A DNA stretch of 64,000 nucleotides from an uncultured Alphaproteobacteria bacterium (GTDB lineage Bacteria; Pseudomonadota; Alphaproteobacteria; CAAHEQ01; UBA3637): NCBI GenBank assembly GCA_944391565.1, contig CALXUB010000005.1:35864-99863 (forward strand), given 5' to 3'. This document shows, in pieces, positions 44,461 to 53,534 of this stretch. Below the pieces are notes generated by a model. That model was not told the DNA's origin and did no database searches. It saw nothing but the letters and a program-made list of their open reading frames with translations. The translations under genes and the position numbers were made by a program. Position 1 is the stretch's first letter. The number at the start of each line of letters is the position of its first letter.

Positions 44461-45190
44461 AATTCACTCCCTTTGACGGTATTATTTTCACGGCCCGAAC
44501 GGCACGTCCTTTTATTTTACGTTGAACGAGGGGAAAAGACAAGGCCTCTTTTTCAATTTGTCGGGCATCCAAGCTGCCCGGCACAAAATCCGCGACACGT
44601 TTGCCGTTGACTTCGATAAACAGCACCGGCGGCGGCAAAACGGTTTGCCACTGCGCGCGATAAGCCGGCATGCGTTCATGCACATCAGGCACCAAATGTG
44701 TCACCAAATGCGGAACAAAAGGATATAAAAGCACCGCCAAAGCCGGCCGCGGCCCCGCATGAAACAGGCTTTTCAGCTGAACCAACAAAGCCGTCAAGTC
44801 GTCTTTTTGCAAAGCCTGAAGCGCCGGGCCTAATGCCGGATCCCGCCAATCGGGAGCCTGTCCCGCGCAATCCCGCAATCCCAGCCACAACGCGTTCATC
44901 CAACGCCAAGCGCCCGTCAAAGCCGCATCGGACAAACCGCCCGGCTGCAACATTGTCACACGCACCGCATCGGCGCCATAGCTGTCAATCAGCTCAAAAG
45001 GCGGTTGTTCCTTGCAAACCGGCGTCAGCACGCCCCACGTCCGTCCGGGGGCTTCCCGAGCCGTCCAAGCGGCTCCCGTCAGACGCGCCGTCACGTCATC
45101 TGCCAACGAATCACCCTGTGCCCACCCTTTGTTGCGCCAGGTCGCTTGAACCGTTGTTTCCACATATCGAAAAGCATATCTGTCCGTCAT
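44450..45190 (-). CDS. LeuS-derived protein lacking the catalytic core
   Basis: 246 residues from ATG 45190. The first ~20 residues (RYAFRYVETTVQATWRNKGW) look like the LeuS N-terminus. The middle keeps the block after KMSKS, FELIDSYGADAVRVTML, and the end has the LeuS C-terminal domain (VNGKRVADFVPG, LVQRKIKGRAVRAVKII, GVNFVV). The HIGH motif, the editing domain and KMSKS are gone: where KMSKSKGNVVDP should be it reads LTPVCKEQPP. Standard LeuS has about 850 residues. It stands in the usual leuS-lptE-holA position, overlapping lptE by 11 bp. It cannot be an aminoacyl-tRNA synthetase as written; a tRNA-binding or accessory role, or a decaying remnant, are the alternatives. Confidence 0.72.
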   Translation of the reverse strand: MTDRYAFRYVETTVQATWRNKGWAQGDSLADDVTARLTGAAWTAREAPGRTWGVLTPVCKEQPPFELIDSYGADAVRVTMLQPGGLSDAALTGAWRWMNALWLGLRDCAGQAPDWRDPALGPALQALQKDDLTALLVQLKSLFHAGPRPALAVLLYPFVPHLVTHLVPDVHERMPAYRAQWQTVLPPPVLFIEVNGKRVADFVPGSLDARQIEKEALSFPLVQRKIKGRAVRAVKIIPSKGVNFVV

Positions 45191-45249
45191 GGCGGACAGT
45201 ATAACCGACTTTAAGGATTTTTTAAACAAAAAGAACATAAAATAAGCAC

Positions 45250-46116
45250 ATGAAAGCCAAAATGTTTGTCATCGCCGGTCCGACCGCGTCCGGCAAATCC
45301 GCCTTCAGCCTCCGATTGGCCAAAGCCGTCGGCGGCGTTGTCATCAATGCCGATTCGTTGCAAGTTTATGAGGACGTGCCGATTTTGACCGCTCGACCAA
45401 CTCCGGCGGAACAAGACGGCGTCCCGCACGAATTATATGGTTTCTTGGATGCTTTTCAAAAAAGTTCAGTCGCTTTATGGCTGGAAAAAGTCAAAGAAGT
45501 CCTGTCAAAAACCCAACCAGCCGTTTTTGTGGGCGGAACGGGCCTTTACCTTAACGCATTGTTGAACGGTTTATCTCCCGTTCCCGACATTCCGCCCGAT
45601 ATCCGCCGGACCGTGCGAGAAATGCCGCTGGAAGAAGTCCGACAAAAAGTCCAAGACCGGCGGTTTGCCGATCCGCAACGTCTGCGCCGCGCGCTGGAAG
45701 TCGAACAAGCCACAGGTAAGACTTTGGCCTACTGGCAGACACAACCGACTCATCCCCTGCTGACAGAGCCCGTTCAGCGGTTTTTAATCTTACCGTCCAG
45801 AGAAAAACTGTATGCACAATGTAATTACCGTTTTACGCAAATGATGGCGGCGGGCGCCTTAATGCAAGTGGCTGAATTACTGAAAAAAAATCCGGAAAAG
45901 TCCGGCGGTGTGTTTCAGGCAATCGGTGTATCGGAGCTGTCTCAAGTGCTGGCCGGCACTTTGTCCGAAGCCGAGGCGATTGCACATGCGCAGCAAATGA
46001 CCCGCAACTACGCCAAGCGGCAAGCCACCTGGTTTCGGCATCAATTTCGCGCGGACACTGTTTTGGAAAGCCCTGATTTCTCGCTTTCTTTGCTAAAAGA
46101 TGTAGATACAATGTAA
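45250..46116 (+). CDS. miaA: tRNA dimethylallyltransferase
   Basis: 288 residues. Walker A IAGPTASGKS, the dimethylallyl-pyrophosphate site INADSLQVYEDVPILTARPT and the VGGTGLYLNALLNGL block are present. It adds isopentenyl to A37 of tRNAs reading UNN codons; miaB, which completes the modification, is at 58972. It is slightly shorter than the usual ~310 residues but ends normally (KRQATWFRHQF). Divergent from the LeuS-like gene. Confidence 0.93.
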   Translation: MKAKMFVIAGPTASGKSAFSLRLAKAVGGVVINADSLQVYEDVPILTARPTPAEQDGVPHELYGFLDAFQKSSVALWLEKVKEVLSKTQPAVFVGGTGLYLNALLNGLSPVPDIPPDIRRTVREMPLEEVRQKVQDRRFADPQRLRRALEVEQATGKTLAYWQTQPTHPLLTEPVQRFLILPSREKLYAQCNYRFTQMMAAGALMQVAELLKKNPEKSGGVFQAIGVSELSQVLAGTLSEAEAIAHAQQMTRNYAKRQATWFRHQFRADTVLESPDFSLSLLKDVDTM

Positions 46117-46168
46117 TTATGTTTTTCGGACAAACTCAGATAAACGAAGGCTCGGTGTTTTTTTAGAC

Positions 46169-46197
46169 TTGCAACCGGTCGACAAAGCGCTTATTTT
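46169..46197 (+). promoter_or_regulatory. Promoter of the 46219 pilin-like gene
   Basis: TTGCAA (46169-46174), 17-bp spacer, TATTTT (46192-46197); the start codon is about 22 bp downstream. No homopolymer tract is present here. Confidence 0.5.
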
Positions 46198-46218
46198 ATT
46201 GATCAAGGAGAAATAAAA

Positions 46219-46629
46219 GTGCAAACCGGACGTTCCATGTTAGAGATGTTGGCTGTTCTAGCCATTATGGGGGCTTTGTCTATCGGCGGTCTGTGGGGAT
46301 TGGCGCAAGCGCGCACCAGCGGACAGGCCATCCATATTGCTTCGGAAGTCAGCTATGCCACCAAAGAAATGATTTTGCGCGATGATTGGCGCGGCTTGGA
46401 GACCGGCAGTTCTTATCGGTTATCTGATGTTGAAGTGCTGGACATCACGATTGAATCGCCTTATCGGTTCAGCATGGCGACGACGGTGCCTTGGAAAGTC
46501 TGTCGTGCGGTTTTGCCAAAGCTGGAAAAAACGCATACGCAGCACGTGAACGGGACGCTTTTTACCGGTAGCACCGATATTTGCGGCACGGATGAAGATG
46601 TGGTCCTTGTTTTTACCTATACGGAATAA
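46219..46629 (+). CDS. Pilin-like protein with GRSM(I/L)E signature
   Basis: 136 residues, GTG start with AAGGAG 8 nt upstream. A 4-residue leader ends at Gly4; RSMLEMLAVLAIMGALSIGGL forms the hydrophobic spine with Glu at +5. The globular part has two cysteines (VCRAVL, DICGTD) that may form a loop as in pseudopilins. The Arg at +1 replaces the usual Phe/Met. Same N-terminal signature as 33926-35104 and 49938-50405. No assembly genes are nearby. Confidence 0.72.
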   Translation: MQTGRSMLEMLAVLAIMGALSIGGLWGLAQARTSGQAIHIASEVSYATKEMILRDDWRGLETGSSYRLSDVEVLDITIESPYRFSMATTVPWKVCRAVLPKLEKTHTQHVNGTLFTGSTDICGTDEDVVLVFTYTE

Positions 46630-46632
46630 AGC

Positions 46633-47790
46633 CTAAACTTTCTTTCGGTCCAAAAACACCATCTTGTGAGCGGCGGGATCAAAAACCAATGCCAACCGGC
46701 CGGCTTTAAATGCCGTCGCGGGTCGACCGAACAGTTCATACCGAAACCCTTTCATGGCGGGAATATCCGGATTATCGGAACGCGCCAAAGCGTCCAAATC
46801 TTCGGATGATGCCACGACTTTGGGCGCCACGCCCGCCTGTTCGCACACCACGGTTAACAACAAACGCAACATTTCTTTGACGTTTTTCTGAGCCGCCGTC
46901 AGCGGTTTGGGCTTTGTGACCCGCGGCCATGTGTCCGAAGGGCTTGCCAAAACGGCCGAGATAACGGATAAAATCTCACTGCCGTGCTTTTTGACGACAC
47001 CGGCCGGCATCTGACGCATCTGCGTCAAATCCTCGAGCGTCTGCGGCCGGGAAGCTGCCAGCTCCAATAACGCTTCGTCTTTTAAAATCAGCCGCCGCGG
47101 CCGATTCAACGTTTGAGCCAATCGCTCACGCCAAGCGCACAACGCCTGCAACAACGCCACAAACAACGGCTGATCGGTTGTGCGTTTGATGCGTTGATAA
47201 ACATTCATCGGATCAACGTCATACAAAACCGGATCAATCAAATGATCCATTTCGTTTTGCACCCATGACGTCCGGTCGCGCTGCGCCAGCCGCTGTGTCA
47301 TTTCGCGGTAAATCGGCACCAAATGCGTGACGTCCGATAAGGCGTATGTCATTTGTTTTTTCGTCAGCGGCCGATGTGACCAATCCGTAAAGCGGGCGGA
47401 TTTATCCAGCTCGATATTCAAAAAGGCATGCACCAACGTTTGATATGACACGCTTCCCCCCAACCCCAGCACCATAGCGCCGATTTGTGTATCAAACACG
47501 GGAGATGGCACGGCCTGCATCAGGTGATAGAAGATTTCAATATCCTGACGCCCGGCGTGAAAAACTTTCAACACGCGCGGGTTTTTCATCAAGGCCAGCA
47601 GCGGTGTCAAGTCCAATTCCGGCGCCAGCGGATCCACGCAAGCGGCTTCGTTTTCATCGGCAATTTGGATCAGGCACAATTCGGGCCAATAAGTCCGTTC
47701 GCGGATAAACTCGGTATCAACGGCGACAAAAGGCGACTGTTCCAAACGGGCACACAATGCCGCCAGCTTTTCATTTGTATCAATCATCAT
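46633..47790 (-). CDS. rnd: Ribonuclease D
   Basis: 385 residues. The DEDD exonuclease motifs are VAVDTEFIRE, FHAGRQDIEIFY and YALSDVTHLVPIY. An HRDC domain (about 205-285; ALCAWRERLAQTLNRPRRLILKDEALLELA) follows. It trims 3' ends of tRNA precursors. Length and order are standard. Confidence 0.92.
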   Translation of the reverse strand: MMIDTNEKLAALCARLEQSPFVAVDTEFIRERTYWPELCLIQIADENEAACVDPLAPELDLTPLLALMKNPRVLKVFHAGRQDIEIFYHLMQAVPSPVFDTQIGAMVLGLGGSVSYQTLVHAFLNIELDKSARFTDWSHRPLTKKQMTYALSDVTHLVPIYREMTQRLAQRDRTSWVQNEMDHLIDPVLYDVDPMNVYQRIKRTTDQPLFVALLQALCAWRERLAQTLNRPRRLILKDEALLELAASRPQTLEDLTQMRQMPAGVVKKHGSEILSVISAVLASPSDTWPRVTKPKPLTAAQKNVKEMLRLLLTVVCEQAGVAPKVVASSEDLDALARSDNPDIPAMKGFRYELFGRPATAFKAGRLALVFDPAAHKMVFLDRKKV

Positions 47791-47805
47791 TTTTCTGTTA
47801 TACGC

Positions 47806-48543
47806 CTATGCGCAGTCAGATTCAAGCGCTAAATAGCCTTCGTCCGCCAACAGGCTGCAAGCAATCGACATATCGCGGCCGAATTTACCGGCGATGAAAA
47901 AAGGCAGCTCATCAAATGCCACGGCCACGACGTCATCGTATTCGTCCTCGACGGCATTTAAATGCGCCGATTTAACGCCGAAAGCCGACAAAGAAACATC
48001 TGCCCGCATCACCAGCGCATAATGTGTGCCTTCCGCGGTAGGTTCGATAATCAACGCCGAACGGTCTAAATCACTTAACTGATCCGCGTCGATGTTCAGT
48101 TCGTTTTTCAATGCGATTAAAAACGATTTGACATAGTCGATACAACCGTCATGTGAAAAAACATCCGGTTTGATATAGCTGGAAGGCAAAAATCCCCACT
48201 CATTGGCGCGCGTGGCCACCCATTCCGGCCGTCTGCCGAACAAAACGCCGTCTTTACAGGTCAAAAAGCCCATCACCGACACGGGATTGATGTTCAAAAC
48301 AGGCTTGAGCCGCGGATCCATCCTTTGTGCGATCAAATAGCGGTATTCCACAAACGAACCCGAAATTCGGTCAGGCGCCGCTGCGTCTGCCGAAAAAACC
48401 AACCCATTAAAAAGGCGGCTGTTCGATGTCGAAAGAGCCGCCTGCCATAACTCGTTCACCCGAGCCTCCGTTTCGGAGGAATAACGGGACGTGTCATGTT
48501 GCAAAAGTTGAAACTCGGAAGACAAAGTCTGAATCGAAATCAT
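47806..48543 (-). CDS. Hypothetical protein, possibly Nudix-fold without a Nudix box
   Basis: 245 residues with no recognised family. A stretch near the middle, VSVMGFLTCKDGVLFGRRPEW followed by EWGFLPSSYIKPD and a helix ending ALKNELNID, is reminiscent of a Nudix beta-strand/loop/helix. The required GX5EX7REUXEEXGU box is not present, so hydrolysis is doubtful. It is the gene before RNase D on the same strand, 15 bp away. Confidence 0.45.
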   Translation of the reverse strand: MISIQTLSSEFQLLQHDTSRYSSETEARVNELWQAALSTSNSRLFNGLVFSADAAAPDRISGSFVEYRYLIAQRMDPRLKPVLNINPVSVMGFLTCKDGVLFGRRPEWVATRANEWGFLPSSYIKPDVFSHDGCIDYVKSFLIALKNELNIDADQLSDLDRSALIIEPTAEGTHYALVMRADVSLSAFGVKSAHLNAVEDEYDDVVAVAFDELPFFIAGKFGRDMSIACSLLADEGYLALESDCA

Positions 48544-48776
48544 GATATGGCCTTTCTAAACATATAGAGGTTGACATAACATGAGTTTATTTCTTAACAC
48601 ATTTTTAACGAAATGTCAAATCTAGTATCATTAAGACGCGAAACACACAACCTATAGTATTTAAAAACAGCTGTTTTGCATGATCAGGACTCCTTAAAAG
48701 AAGATAAAATCGTCTTTTCACGCAAAAGCAAAAAAACGACTCGGCTTTTGAAGCAAAAAGCGTTAGGATAAAGCCT

Positions 48777-49913
48777 ATGATGAAAAACATGTTGGACAAT
48801 TTGGCGGCGCAGCAGATTTTAACCGCGTTGGACGGGCAAGCTTATTTTGTCGGCGGCGCCGTGCGGGATTTTTTGTTGGCTGCTCCCGCCACGGATATAG
48901 ACATGGCAACGCCGCTTTTACCCGAAGAAGTGACGGAAAAGCTGAAAGCGACCGGTTGCACGGTTGTGCCGACGGGACTGGCGTTCGGCACGGTGACGGT
49001 GATTTATAAAAAGCATCGCGTGGAACTGACAACTTTTCGACAAGACGTTCGTTGTGACGGCCGACATGCCGAAGTGCTTTTCGGTACCTCCATGAAAAGC
49101 GACGCGGCACGACGGGATTTCACCATCAATGCGCTTTACATGAACCGGGACGGCACGCTTTTTGATTTTTTTCACGGACGACGAGATTTGAAAAAAGGCC
49201 GAGTTCGTTTCATCGGCAGTCCCGAAGCCCGCATTCAGGAAGACACCCTGCGTGTGTTGCGTTTTTTTCGGTTTTGGGGACGCTTCGGACGGGGTAAGCC
49301 TGATCCCGCCGCGCTTAAAGCCTGTCGTGCCGCCCGCAAAAAACTGACGAAACTATCACTGCAACGGCGGCATGATGAAATGATAAAAATCCTGGCCGGA
49401 CCGCGGGCAGACGTGGTTTTACGTTATATGGCCCGCGCGGGCGTGCTGAAACCGCTGATCAAAGGCCCGTGGGATTTCAAAGCACTGCGCCGGGTCATTA
49501 TCCGCGAACGGCGGCTCGGTTATACAGACACCCCGCATGTGGTGACACGGTTATGCGCGTTTCAGCCTCAGGGCGATCCGCCGATGTGGCTGCAGCACAA
49601 AGAACGCCGAGCCTTTATGGATCTGCGAAAAGCCCTGGCCGTCCCTGACCGACCGCGCGCATTGTTTCTTTACGGCAAAAAAGCCGTTCAGCAAAAAGAA
49701 CTGATGAACCGCCCGCGACTGACACGACGGAGCTTTGAGGATATCAAAAAATGGCGCGAACCCAAGTTCCCCATCACTTCAGGCGATGTCATCCGCCGCG
49801 AAAAAGTCGAAGGAAAAGCCTTAAGCCTGGCTTTCAAACGTTATCGCGAAACTTGGCTGGATTTGGGCTGCCCGCGTGAAAAAGAGGTTGTCTTTCGGGC
49901 GCTTTCAGGTTAA
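48777..49913 (+). CDS. CCA tRNA nucleotidyltransferase / poly(A) polymerase family
   Basis: 378 residues. The nucleotidyltransferase motifs are YFVGGAVRDFL, the metal-binding DIDMAT, and RRDFTINALY. RIQEDTLRVLRFFRFWGRFG starts the tRNA-binding helical domain. It adds or repairs the CCA end of tRNAs (class II type). The tRNA-Gly in this window encodes its own CCA, so a repair or poly(A) role is possible. No CCA/PAP division can be made from the sequence. Confidence 0.9.
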   Translation: MMKNMLDNLAAQQILTALDGQAYFVGGAVRDFLLAAPATDIDMATPLLPEEVTEKLKATGCTVVPTGLAFGTVTVIYKKHRVELTTFRQDVRCDGRHAEVLFGTSMKSDAARRDFTINALYMNRDGTLFDFFHGRRDLKKGRVRFIGSPEARIQEDTLRVLRFFRFWGRFGRGKPDPAALKACRAARKKLTKLSLQRRHDEMIKILAGPRADVVLRYMARAGVLKPLIKGPWDFKALRRVIIRERRLGYTDTPHVVTRLCAFQPQGDPPMWLQHKERRAFMDLRKALAVPDRPRALFLYGKKAVQQKELMNRPRLTRRSFEDIKKWREPKFPITSGDVIRREKVEGKALSLAFKRYRETWLDLGCPREKEVVFRALSG

Positions 49914-49937
49914 ACTGGAAAAAAAAGGAGAACACAC

Positions 49938-50405
49938 ATGACACACCACACCCAAAACGGACGAAGCATGATTGAAATGCTGGCAGTTTTAATGATCATC
50001 GGGTTCATTGCCATCGGTGCGCTGGCCGGTTTCGGACAGGCCCGGTTAAAGCTCAGAAGCAGTCAATTGCATGATTCGATTTCTTATATCGGTGACGAAA
50101 CAGCCAAACTTTACGCCTGGCGGCGGTCCTATCCGGCCGTTAATTTACAACAGCTGTGCGAAAACGACATTTTCCCGGAAGGCTGCACCGATCATGTTCC
50201 CAACGCCAATCCGTTCGGCGGGGAATACTGCCTGAGCAGCACATCAGATTCCTTTACCGTCAGCGCCTCGGGCATTCCGGCCGACGAATGCACGCTGTTG
50301 ACGACACGCGATTGGTCCTACGCATCCAGCGTCAGCTGCTCCACGGGATCAGGCAACTGCACGTCTTCGGATGACTTAAAAACCTTGACGGTCACGTTTC
50401 AATAA
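49938..50405 (+). CDS. Pilin-like protein with GRSM(I/L)E signature
   Basis: 155 residues, AAAGGAG 8 nt upstream. Leader ends at Gly8; RSMIEMLAVLMIIGFIAIGAL is the hydrophobic segment with Glu at +5. The mature part has seven cysteines (LCENDIFPEGC, EYCLSS, DECTLL, SCSTGSGNC), fitting one or more disulfide loops. It follows the CCA transferase by 24 bp and is probably cotranscribed. Third member of this class in the window. Confidence 0.72.
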   Translation: MTHHTQNGRSMIEMLAVLMIIGFIAIGALAGFGQARLKLRSSQLHDSISYIGDETAKLYAWRRSYPAVNLQQLCENDIFPEGCTDHVPNANPFGGEYCLSSTSDSFTVSASGIPADECTLLTTRDWSYASSVSCSTGSGNCTSSDDLKTLTVTFQ

Positions 50406-50982
50406 GGGTTTCAAAATCGGCTAAAAAAGCACGCATGGCGCGGCCGCGATGGGAAATACGGTTTTTCACATCGGCCGGCAGTTCGGCAAATGTCTGTTGA
50501 TAGCCTTTGGGTTCAAACACGGGATCGAAACCGAAACCGTCCGCGCCGCGCGGCGGCACGATTTGACCATCGCAGCGCCCTTCGTACGTCTTGACGGAAC
50601 CGTTCGGAAACGCCAATGCGATGACACAGGCAAAATGAGCCGTCTGATCTTTTTTACCAACCAGATTTTTTAATAAATCGGCAAAAGCCGCTTCATACCC
50701 GCCGCACTTTTGCGCATATCGCGCGGTCAACACGCCCGGCGCATTCTTCAGCGCATGCACGCACAACCCTGAATCGTCCGCCAAAGCCGGTAATCCGCTG
50801 GCCGCCGCAGCAGCCGTCGCCTTCAAAGCCGCATTTTGGGCAAAAGTTTCACCCGTTTCCGGTGTTTCAGGCAGATCCGCTTCATCGGCCGAAAGCACCT
50901 CCACCCCCATGGGTTTCAGCAAGCTTCGTATCTCTTTGATTTTCCCGGCGTTATGAGAGGCAAAAATCAACTGTTTTGTCAT
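50392..50982 (-). CDS. rdgB: XTP/dITP diphosphatase (RdgB/HAM1)
   Basis: 196 residues. The substrate loop [15 protein letters not shown], the metal site [11 protein letters not shown] and the C-terminal [10 protein letters not shown] are intact. It hydrolyses non-canonical purine triphosphates. It is coupled to rph (4-bp overlap). The 3' end overlaps the convergent pilin-like gene by 14 bp. Confidence 0.93.
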   Translation of the reverse strand: MTKQLIFASHNAGKIKEIRSLLKPMGVEVLSADEADLPETPETGETFAQNAALKATAAAAASGLPALADDSGLCVHALKNAPGVLTARYAQKCGGYEAAFADLLKNLVGKKDQTAHFACVIALAFPNGSVKTYEGRCDGQIVPPRGADGFGFDPVFEPKGYQQTFAELPADVKNRISHRGRAMRAFLADFETLIET

Positions 50983-51698
50983 AAAGCAGCCTCCAACACT
51001 TGTTGTTGCAGACGAGCCAATTCACCGGTACCTTTTTTGGCCAGCTCCAACAGCGTTAAAAACTCTGCTTCCGAAAAGGGAGCCCCTTCGGCCGTTCCCT
51101 GAATCTCCACAAGCCCGCCCTTGCCCGTTATGACAAAGTTTGCATCCGTGCCGGCATGCGAGTCTTCTTCGTAATTCAAGTCCAACACGGCTTCGCCGCC
51201 GCAAATGCCGCAGGAAACAGCCGCTACCGTGGTGGTCAGAGGATTTTTCGTCAAAACGCCCGTTTCAACCAACTTGCGACACGCCAGCGCCAACGCCACA
51301 AACCCGCCCGTAATCGAGGCCGTCCGCGTCCCGCCGTCGGCCTGCAGCACATCGCAATCGACTTTGATGGCCACTTCACCCATGGCTTTTAAATCCACGG
51401 CCGCCCGCAATGCCCGTCCGATCAGCCGTTGAATTTCATGCGTTCGGCCTGTTTGACCTTTTTTGGCTTCGCGATCGGTGCGCGTTCCCGTTGCCCGCGG
51501 CAGCATACCGTATTCAGCCGTCACCCAGCCCGTTCCCGTGCCTTTCACCCAAGCCGGCACGCGTTCTTCCAGTGACGCCGTGCACAAAACATGGGTGTCG
51601 CCGCATTTAATCAGGCAAGACCCTTCGGCATATCGGTTGACATGCGTTGTCAGGGTGACCGGTCGCATTTCATTGGCTTTTCGATTATCTGCTCTCAT
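50979..51698 (-). CDS. rph: Ribonuclease PH
   Basis: 239 residues from ATG 51698, with AAGGA upstream. It starts [16 protein letters not shown], and the PH-domain signatures [48 protein letters not shown] and [15 protein letters not shown] are all present. It trims tRNA 3' ends by phosphorolysis. The longer open frame to 52295 is an antisense artefact over grpE and is rejected. Confidence 0.94.
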   Translation of the reverse strand: MRADNRKANEMRPVTLTTHVNRYAEGSCLIKCGDTHVLCTASLEERVPAWVKGTGTGWVTAEYGMLPRATGTRTDREAKKGQTGRTHEIQRLIGRALRAAVDLKAMGEVAIKVDCDVLQADGGTRTASITGGFVALALACRKLVETGVLTKNPLTTTVAAVSCGICGGEAVLDLNYEEDSHAGTDANFVITGKGGLVEIQGTAEGAPFSEAEFLTLLELAKKGTGELARLQQQVLEAAL

Positions 51699-51721
51699 TT
51701 TTAATCCTTTTAACAATAAAT

Positions 51722-51750
51722 CTTGCAAAATGTGAAAACTTTTCCTACAT
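51722..51750 (+). promoter_or_regulatory. Possible heat-shock (RpoH-type) promoter of grpE
   Basis: CTTG (51722-51725) and CCTACATAT (51744 onward) with ~18 bp between, close to the alphaproteobacterial sigma32 pattern CTTG-N17-CYTATnT. About 35 bp upstream of grpE. A weak sigma70 reading is also possible. Confidence 0.4.
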
Positions 51751-51785
51751 ATAGTCATATCAAGCTGTTTTGAAAAGGATAAACC

Positions 51786-52364
51786 ATGACACAGAAAAAT
51801 CAAGAAAAACACATCAAAAAAGAAGAAAAAAAACAACCGCAGCCAACCCCCGCGTCCGCACCGGCAGAAGAAAAAGTCGCCCCTGCGCCCGAGGAAACAT
51901 TGGAAAAACTGCAAAAAGAAGCGGCCGAAATGCGCGATAAGTTCATGCGCACGTATGCCGAAATGGAAAATATCAAAAAACGCTGTCAGGCGGAAATTGA
52001 AAAAAACGCCAAAATCGCCATTGCTGACTTTGCGCTGGCACTTTTGCCCGTGGCGGATAATCTGGCCCGGGCGCTGGCGCTGCCCATTCCGGCCGAACTG
52101 GAAGACAACGCTTACCTGAAAAGCCTGTTCGAAGGCATTGTCATGACCCAAAAAGAACTGCGCACGGCGTTGGAAAAAAACGGCGTCAAAGAAATCGACT
52201 CGGAAGGCAAACCGTTTGATCCCAACTTTCAAAAAGCCATTCAGGAAGTCGTCGATCCCGAAAAACCGGCCGGCACCGTCCTGCAGGAATGGCAAAAAGG
52301 CTATACCATCGGCGGCGACCGTGTGCTGCGCGAAGCCCTGGTCATTGTCTCACGCAAAGAATAA
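51786..52364 (+). CDS. grpE: Nucleotide exchange factor GrpE
   Basis: 192 residues. It has a charged, Gln/Lys-rich N-terminus, a long helix ([25 protein letters not shown]) and the beta-domain block [20 protein letters not shown] / [18 protein letters not shown]. It exchanges ADP on DnaK. Length is standard. dnaK is not adjacent. Confidence 0.95.
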   Translation: MTQKNQEKHIKKEEKKQPQPTPASAPAEEKVAPAPEETLEKLQKEAAEMRDKFMRTYAEMENIKKRCQAEIEKNAKIAIADFALALLPVADNLARALALPIPAELEDNAYLKSLFEGIVMTQKELRTALEKNGVKEIDSEGKPFDPNFQKAIQEVVDPEKPAGTVLQEWQKGYTIGGDRVLREALVIVSRKE

Positions 52365-52448
52365 AAACACGCGTGAAACGGGAAAGAAAAAAATCCCCCT
52401 TGATTTTTGGGGGAAATGATGTTATCTTATTCCTGTAAAGGAGTTTTT

Positions 52449-52895
52449 ATGTCACACGATACAAAGCCGCCCACTGCGGGGAAAGCTGTGCCGGCGGCTC
52501 AACAGAGTCTTTCCCATCTCAAAGAATTAACTTTTGATGATCTTCAACAACAAATAAAAACGCTTCAAGCTCAAAACAAACGCCTGCGGGCTCAAATTTC
52601 AACATGCCGCGCCGAAGAAGTCGAAAAAAACGGTGCCAGTCCTGATGCGCCGATTTCTAACGACGACGTCATGGTACGCGTTAAAAAAATGTATGGCAAT
52701 CCGATCCGTGCATTTGATTTGGCTCGAGACAGTCTGGCCGAAATGGCCGCCTGGCGCAAGCTGTATTTTGAACGGTGCAAACATGTGCGCCTGACATTGG
52801 AACTGGAACGGCGCCGACAACTGAAACGCCCGTCCATCTTACAAAAATGGCGGACCAAAGGCTTGCAACTCTTGGAACAGCGGCTTCACTTTTAA
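52449..52895 (+). CDS. Small coiled-coil protein of unknown function
   Basis: 148 residues from ATG 52449 with AAAGGAG upstream. A disordered start is followed by a coiled coil (LKELTFDDLQQQIKTLQAQN), an acidic linker, then a basic helical part (ELERRRQLKRPSILQKWR). No family recognised. It is 84 bp downstream of grpE. The end overlaps the ankyrin gene by 4 bp. Confidence 0.55.
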   Translation: MSHDTKPPTAGKAVPAAQQSLSHLKELTFDDLQQQIKTLQAQNKRLRAQISTCRAEEVEKNGASPDAPISNDDVMVRVKKMYGNPIRAFDLARDSLAEMAAWRKLYFERCKHVRLTLELERRRQLKRPSILQKWRTKGLQLLEQRLHF

Positions 52896-53365
52896 CGTGT
52901 ATGACCGAACACGATTCTTTTAACGGTCGGCGTCAGACGCGGCCGGTGAGTTGATGTTTGCAACAAATGCATGCATGTGCGCGCTTCGGCTTCTCGGCCC
53001 GCGAAACGCAAAGAACGCATGTAAGCGCGAGGTGTGCGGCCGTGACTGTCCTTTAAATCCGCGCGGGCGCCGTGTGTCAACAACAGACGAATCATCTGTT
53101 CATTGGCTTGATGTGCCGCCAGATGCAGGGGGGTAAACCGACCTTTACTCTGCGCATTGACGTCGGCGCCATGCTCGATTAAATAAGCCGCCAACGACCG
53201 CATGCCCAAAAACACGGCCATGTGCAACAAAGAAAATCCTTGGCAATCCGTCGAGTCGGGTTGAACACCGGCGCGGACTTGTTTCCAGACCCGCCGCATT
53301 TTCTTTTGGAACAAATCAAAAACCAATGTATTGTCCAATAATGGAGAAGAAATTGTTTGCTTCAT
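52892..53365 (-). CDS. Ankyrin-repeat protein
   Basis: 157 residues from ATG 53365, with GAGGAGG upstream; the open frame extends to 53422. Two clear ankyrin repeats: DCQGFSLLHMAVFLGMRSLAAYLIEHGADVNA-type (about 41-72) and GRFTPLHLAAHQANEQMIRLLLTHGARAD (about 77-105), then a degenerate third (DSHGRTPRAYMRS). It probably binds a protein partner in the cytoplasm; no signal or membrane segment is seen. Ankyrin proteins are frequent in host-associated alphaproteobacteria. Confidence 0.85.
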   Translation of the reverse strand: MKQTISSPLLDNTLVFDLFQKKMRRVWKQVRAGVQPDSTDCQGFSLLHMAVFLGMRSLAAYLIEHGADVNAQSKGRFTPLHLAAHQANEQMIRLLLTHGARADLKDSHGRTPRAYMRSLRFAGREAEARTCMHLLQTSTHRPRLTPTVKRIVFGHTR

Positions 53366-53488
53366 CTCAACCTCCTCAAAAAAAATGCACCCGAGTGTTT
53401 TGTAGCGCAAGAAAATCAACAAGTCAATTTTTTTTCGTTTTTTTTACCCGTCCGATCCTTTTGCCGTCCGAGCGGAAAATCAATCATC

Positions 53489-53518
53489 AAAAAAAGCCCC
53501 GCTTGCGCGAGGCTTTTT
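53489..53518. terminator. Terminator between the proline-rich and ankyrin genes
   Basis: AAAAAGCC...GGCTTTTT stem with a GC core (CCCGCTTGCGCGAGG). T-runs on both strands make it bidirectional; it lies downstream of the 53535 gene and upstream of the ankyrin gene. Confidence 0.82.
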
Positions 53519-53534
53519 CTGTACCCGGATTCGT

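Noticed and set aside
51699..52295. An N-terminal extension of RNase PH of about 200 residues
   Set aside because: It is read antisense to grpE and is very Phe/Arg-rich. The known RNase PH start MRADNRK at 51698 has a ribosome site.
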